This document shows positions 22,376 to 24,566 of a DNA stretch of 24,566 bases, in pieces. The stretch lies in NCBI GenBank assembly GCA_035294725.1, contig DATGKK010000014.1, positions 1 to 24,566 on the forward strand, written 5' to 3'. The notes beneath the pieces were generated by a model, which saw only the letters and a program-made list of their open reading frames with translations, made no database searches and had not been told where the DNA came from. The stretch comes from DATGKK01 sp035294725 (GTDB lineage: Bacteria > Actinomycetota > Acidimicrobiia > Acidimicrobiales > Bog-793). Position numbers and translations under genes: made by a program. Every line of letters starts with the position of its first letter. Position 1 is the first letter of the stretch.

Positions 22376-23164
22376 ATGGACTGGAGCTTCAACGCCGTGG
22401 GCCCGATCGACGTCCACGTCGAGGTCCCGGCCGGCCGGGTCGACCTGCGCCCGCACGCCGAGGGATCAGGGCCGGTGCTCGTGGCCCTCGATCCTGCGCA
22501 CCCCGGCTCCCGCAAGGCGGAGGCGCAGATCGCCGCGTCGAGGGTGACGTTCGCCTCGGGCCGCCTCGACGTAAAGGTGCCCTCGCGGCCGTTCGCGAGG
22601 GCCGACATCTGCTGCACCGTGGACCTCCCCGCCGGGTCGAGCCTCACCGTGACCACGGCGTCGGCCGACGTCACCGTGACGGGCGCCGTCGGGGAGTGCA
22701 CGGTGACGACGGCGAGCGGTGATCTCTCGCTGCCTGAGGCCGCCGGCTGCTTGCGCTTCACCACGGCGAGCGGCGACCTGCGCATCGAGCGCGCCGGGGC
22801 CGGCCTCAAGGTGAAAGGTGCGAGCGGCGACGTGAGGGCCGGCGAGGTGAGCGGTCCCATCGACATCGCCCTCGCGAGCGGCGACGTCGCCCTCCACAGC
22901 ATCGGCGCAGGAGCCCGGGTCAACACGGCCTCCGGCGACATCCGGGTGGACCGGGCGAGCGAGGGCGAGCTGAACCTCCGCAGCGCCTCGGGCGACATCA
23001 CGGTCGGCGTCGCCGCCGGGGTCGGCGCCTACCTCGACGTGAAGACCGTCTCCGGCGAGATGACCTGCGGGCTCCCGGCCGACGACGCGGCGTCAGGGGA
23101 CGCGCGGCTGCGCATCACCTGCAGCACGGTGAGCGGTGACATCTCGATCGGCCCTGCAGGCTGA
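22376..23164 (+). CDS. DUF4097 beta-strand repeat protein
   Basis: A 262-residue protein of the DUF4097 family. After an N-terminal strand region (MDWSFNAVGPIDVHVEVPAG), residues from about 93 onward are consecutive 18-residue repeats with the core (T/A)ASGD(L/V/I), ending TVSGEM and TVSGDISIG, which should fold as a right-handed beta-solenoid or stacked sheet. No signal peptide, membrane helix or sorting motif is present, so it appears cytosolic; family members elsewhere are often anchored. The ATG at 22376 has GAGGAG eight bases upstream. It is the second gene of the unit under the RHH operator array and is followed 45 bases later by a strong hairpin. Function is unknown, and pairing of RHH and DUF4097 genes recurs in actinobacteria as far as I recall. 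Confidence 0.9.
   Translation: MDWSFNAVGPIDVHVEVPAGRVDLRPHAEGSGPVLVALDPAHPGSRKAEAQIAASRVTFASGRLDVKVPSRPFARADICCTVDLPAGSSLTVTTASADVTVTGAVGECTVTTASGDLSLPEAAGCLRFTTASGDLRIERAGAGLKVKGASGDVRAGEVSGPIDIALASGDVALHSIGAGARVNTASGDIRVDRASEGELNLRSASGDITVGVAAGVGAYLDVKTVSGEMTCGLPADDAASGDARLRITCSTVSGDISIGPAG
22652..23041 (+). repeat. Coding 18-residue SGD repeats in the DUF4097 gene
   Basis: Repeat units begin at 22652, 22706, 22760, 22814, 22868 and 22922 (exactly 54 bases apart), then at 22979 (57) and 23042 (63). The first unit reads TTASAD in place of TTASGD. The DNA of the units has diverged while the SGD core is retained, which points to protein-level selection and not to a recent tandem duplication. 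Confidence 0.85.
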
Positions 23165-23208
23165 GCGGACCGCACTGCACGCAGGACGCCGGAGGGGAGG
23201 GGCAGGGG

Positions 23209-23232
23209 CGGCCACAGCCGATGCTGTGGCCG
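23209..23232 (+). terminator. Hairpin terminator after the DUF4097 gene
   Basis: A perfect ten-base-pair stem, CGGCCACAGC pairing with GCTGTGGCCG, with a CGAT loop, 45 bases after the DUF4097 stop. No U-tract follows. It is the strongest hairpin seen in the window and closes the RHH-DUF4097 unit. Confidence 0.65.
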
Positions 23233-23280
23233 TCAGCGGAGGGGTGTCGACCCGAGCCTCCGGCTCACCCTGCTCTCCCA

Positions 23281-23298
23281 CCCGGAGCGGCCTCCGGG
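23281..23298 (-). terminator. Hairpin downstream of mutY
   Basis: CCCGGAG and CTCCGGG pair around a CGGC loop, about 46 bases after the mutY stop (minus strand). With the hairpin at 23209-23232 each of the two convergent units would have its own terminator in the 179-bp gap. No U-tract. Confidence 0.5.
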
Positions 23299-23343
23299 CT
23301 CTCTCCCCCTCACCGAGAAGCGTACGACCCCACGGACGCCGCT

Positions 23344-24330
23344 TCAAGGGGCGATGGAGTACTCCCCGATCGCGGTGCGGGCGAGGAGGCCGTCGGTGAC
23401 GAGGGACTCGGCCACCCGCTCTGCCCGGACGGGATCGCCCGGCCAGCCTGCGGCGGCCGGCAGCTCCCGAGGAGGAAGGGGCCGCCTCGCCGCGGCCCGA
23501 AGGAGCCGGCCCCGCGCCTCGCGGTCCGACCCCTCGAAGCGGGCCTGCGGCCTCGACACCCCCGACGATCCGCTGGCGGGGTCGGCGACCGGTCCCTCCG
23601 CCGCCAGAGCGGCGTAGCGGCAGAGGGGAGGCCGCCCGCTGCGCCGCGAAGCTAGCGGGCAGCGGTCACAGCGCGGGGAGCGGGCGGTGCACACCGTCGC
23701 ACCGAGGTCCATGACGGCAAGGGCCCTCGCCCGGCCGGATCTCGGGGCAGGGCCGAGGAGCGAGTCGCCGAGCGACTGCGCCGTGCTCGGGCCGAGCCGG
23801 ACACCTGCGAGGGCACGGGCGAGCACCCGTCCGACATTGGTGTCGATCGGCATCGCCGGCAGGTCGTAGCCAAAGGCCAGCACCGCTCTCGCGGTGTAAG
23901 GGCCGACCCCCGGGAGGGCCAGCAACGCGGGGAGCTCCCGGGGGACGCTCCCGTTGTGCTCGGCGGCGATGATCGCCGCTGCTTGCCGCAGGGCCAGGGC
24001 ACGCCGGGGGTAGCCGAGGCCGTCCCAGAGCTCGAGCACCTCGCGGAGCGGGGCGGAGGCGAGCTGTGCCGGAGCCGGGAAGCGGGCGGTGAAGCTCGGG
24101 TAGCGCGCGGACACCCGTTTGAGCTGGGTCTGGGCGAGCATGACCTCCGAGACGAGGACGGCCCAGGGGTCCGGAGGCCCGCCATCCGCCGCCCGGCGCC
24201 ACGGCAGCCCGTCCCGCTCTCGCCGCACCGCAGAGCGCCGCCACCAGGCGAGCACGGCGGCTCCCGCTGCGGCGCCATCTCGCACGGCGCTGGCGGAGCG
24301 CGCCGTGAGCTGCGCGGCGGGAGGTGGCAA
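23344..24330 (-). CDS. mutY: A/G-specific adenine glycosylase MutY
   Basis: MutY removes adenine mispaired with 8-oxoguanine. The product is 328 residues from TTG at 24330, or 313 from GTG at 24285. It has LPWRR, the catalytic Glu62 in SEVMLAQTQ, the helix-hairpin-helix LPGVGPYTARAVLAF (about 139-153) and the catalytic Asp163 in PIDTNVGRVLAR. The iron-sulfur motif C-x6-C-x2-C-x5-C appears as Cys214, Cys221, Cys224, but the fourth position is Arg230 (CGC); the next Cys is 237. The C-terminal 90 residues (QARFEGSDREARGRLLRAA and a winged-helix-like end) match other actinobacterial MutY proteins, without the Nudix-like 8-oxoG domain. It follows the MaoC-like gene by about 50 bases on the same strand. 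Confidence 0.94.
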   Translation of the reverse strand: MPPPAAQLTARSASAVRDGAAAGAAVLAWWRRSAVRRERDGLPWRRAADGGPPDPWAVLVSEVMLAQTQLKRVSARYPSFTARFPAPAQLASAPLREVLELWDGLGYPRRALALRQAAAIIAAEHNGSVPRELPALLALPGVGPYTARAVLAFGYDLPAMPIDTNVGRVLARALAGVRLGPSTAQSLGDSLLGPAPRSGRARALAVMDLGATVCTARSPRCDRCPLASRRSGRPPLCRYAALAAEGPVADPASGSSGVSRPQARFEGSDREARGRLLRAAARRPLPPRELPAAAGWPGDPVRAERVAESLVTDGLLARTAIGEYSIAP

Positions 24331-24340
24331 CCGCTCAGGC

Positions 24341-24361
24341 GACGGCGCCGGTCCCGCCGTC
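24341..24361 (-). terminator. Hairpin between the MaoC-like gene and mutY
   Basis: GACGGCG and CGCCGTC pair around a seven-base loop, 17 bases after the MaoC-like stop and only 10 bases before the TTG candidate start of mutY. If it ends transcription, mutY needs a promoter inside or below it, which would favour the later GTG start (24285). Confidence 0.4.
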
Positions 24362-24378
24362 GGATGGCGAACGGCCCG

Positions 24379-24566
24379 TCACTCCCATGCGCTCTCGTAG
24401 GGACGGTGACGCTCTGGAAGCGCCTCCCGCTTCCAGACGAGCAGCTTGCGACGGAAGTAGCACACCTCCTCGCCGCGCTGGTTGAACCCCTTCGTCTCGA
24501 CCGTCACGACCCCTCGATCGGGCTTCGAGCGCGACTCGGCGACCTCGAGCACCCGCGTCTCGGCGT
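24379..24566 (-). CDS. MaoC-family acyl dehydratase, C-terminal end
   Basis: The last 61 codons of a gene that enters from the right edge. The sequence TRVLEVAESRSKPDRGVVTV, then KGFNQRGEEVCYFRRKLLVWKR, is the end of a hot-dog-fold MaoC dehydratase, in which a strand 'R.SKSRPD.GIV.V....NQ.GE.V..F.R..LV.KR' is characteristic. Such enzymes hydrate enoyl-CoAs. The start and the catalytic Asp/His lie outside the window. Together with the crotonase gene it suggests acyl-CoA metabolism nearby, but the two are 9 kb apart. Confidence 0.82.
   Translation of the reverse strand, partial: AETRVLEVAESRSKPDRGVVTVETKGFNQRGEEVCYFRRKLLVWKREALPERHRPYESAWE

Noticed and set aside
22652..23041. CRISPR-like regular repeats
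   Set aside because: The 54-base period is in frame and codes for 18-residue protein repeats. The DNA units are diverged and there are no constant repeats with variable spacers.

Overview
The window is a very GC-rich chromosomal segment from an actinobacterium, most likely of the class Acidimicrobiia. The evidence for this is gene content and order: a DUF177–SepIVA–coaD–rsmD–recG–DAK/rpmB block, a GTP-type PEP carboxykinase, a SUF cluster with a Rieske-type ferredoxin gene between sufD and sufC, and an actinobacterial-type MutY. Class-level placement is inference; the phylum is fairly secure. I see no rRNA, tRNA, CRISPR array, insertion sequence or prophage. The longest gene-free stretch is about 230 bp (7311-7542), so no gap exceeds 300 bp.

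Layout. 1-5954 is one minus-strand run, probably a single operon with overlapping stop/start codons: fakA-like DAK protein, recG, rsmD, coaD (TTG start), sepIVA-like gene, DUF177 gene (cut by the window edge). rpmB is divergent from it. thiL (minus) and pckG (plus) are divergent. A 12-TM MFS-like transporter (minus) and a lone AsnC/Lrp RAM-domain protein (plus) share a short divergent promoter region. 11251-17384 holds the SUF iron-sulfur assembly genes, split into two minus-strand units. One is a HIT-like small protein, sufD, a Rieske ferredoxin and sufC. The other is sufB with a small Cys-rich protein. Between them sit two plus-strand genes: a dienoyl-CoA-isomerase-like crotonase and a GNAT acetyltransferase. 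17529-19649 is an oligopeptidase B. 19664-20752 is a two-TM protein with a RodZ-C-like (DUF4115) domain. 20881-21777 is an epoxide-hydrolase-like alpha/beta hydrolase.

The most unusual stretch is 21785-23232. A short AT-rich island, conspicuous in this GC-rich DNA, carries an array of ATGAYGYCAT-like boxes spaced by about one helical turn over a TTGACT-N17-CATAAT promoter. It drives, apparently as a leaderless transcript, a ribbon-helix-helix (HicB-type) regulator and then a DUF4097 protein built of 18-residue SGD repeats, ending at a strong hairpin. This looks like a self-contained autoregulated two-gene module of unknown function. The window ends with mutY, whose iron-sulfur motif has Arg in place of the fourth Cys, and the 3' end of a MaoC-family dehydratase.

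Several divergent gene pairs appear to use overlapping or closely spaced -10 elements (TACCAT, TACGAT, TACGGT), and several starts seem leaderless. Promoter calls are by eye.
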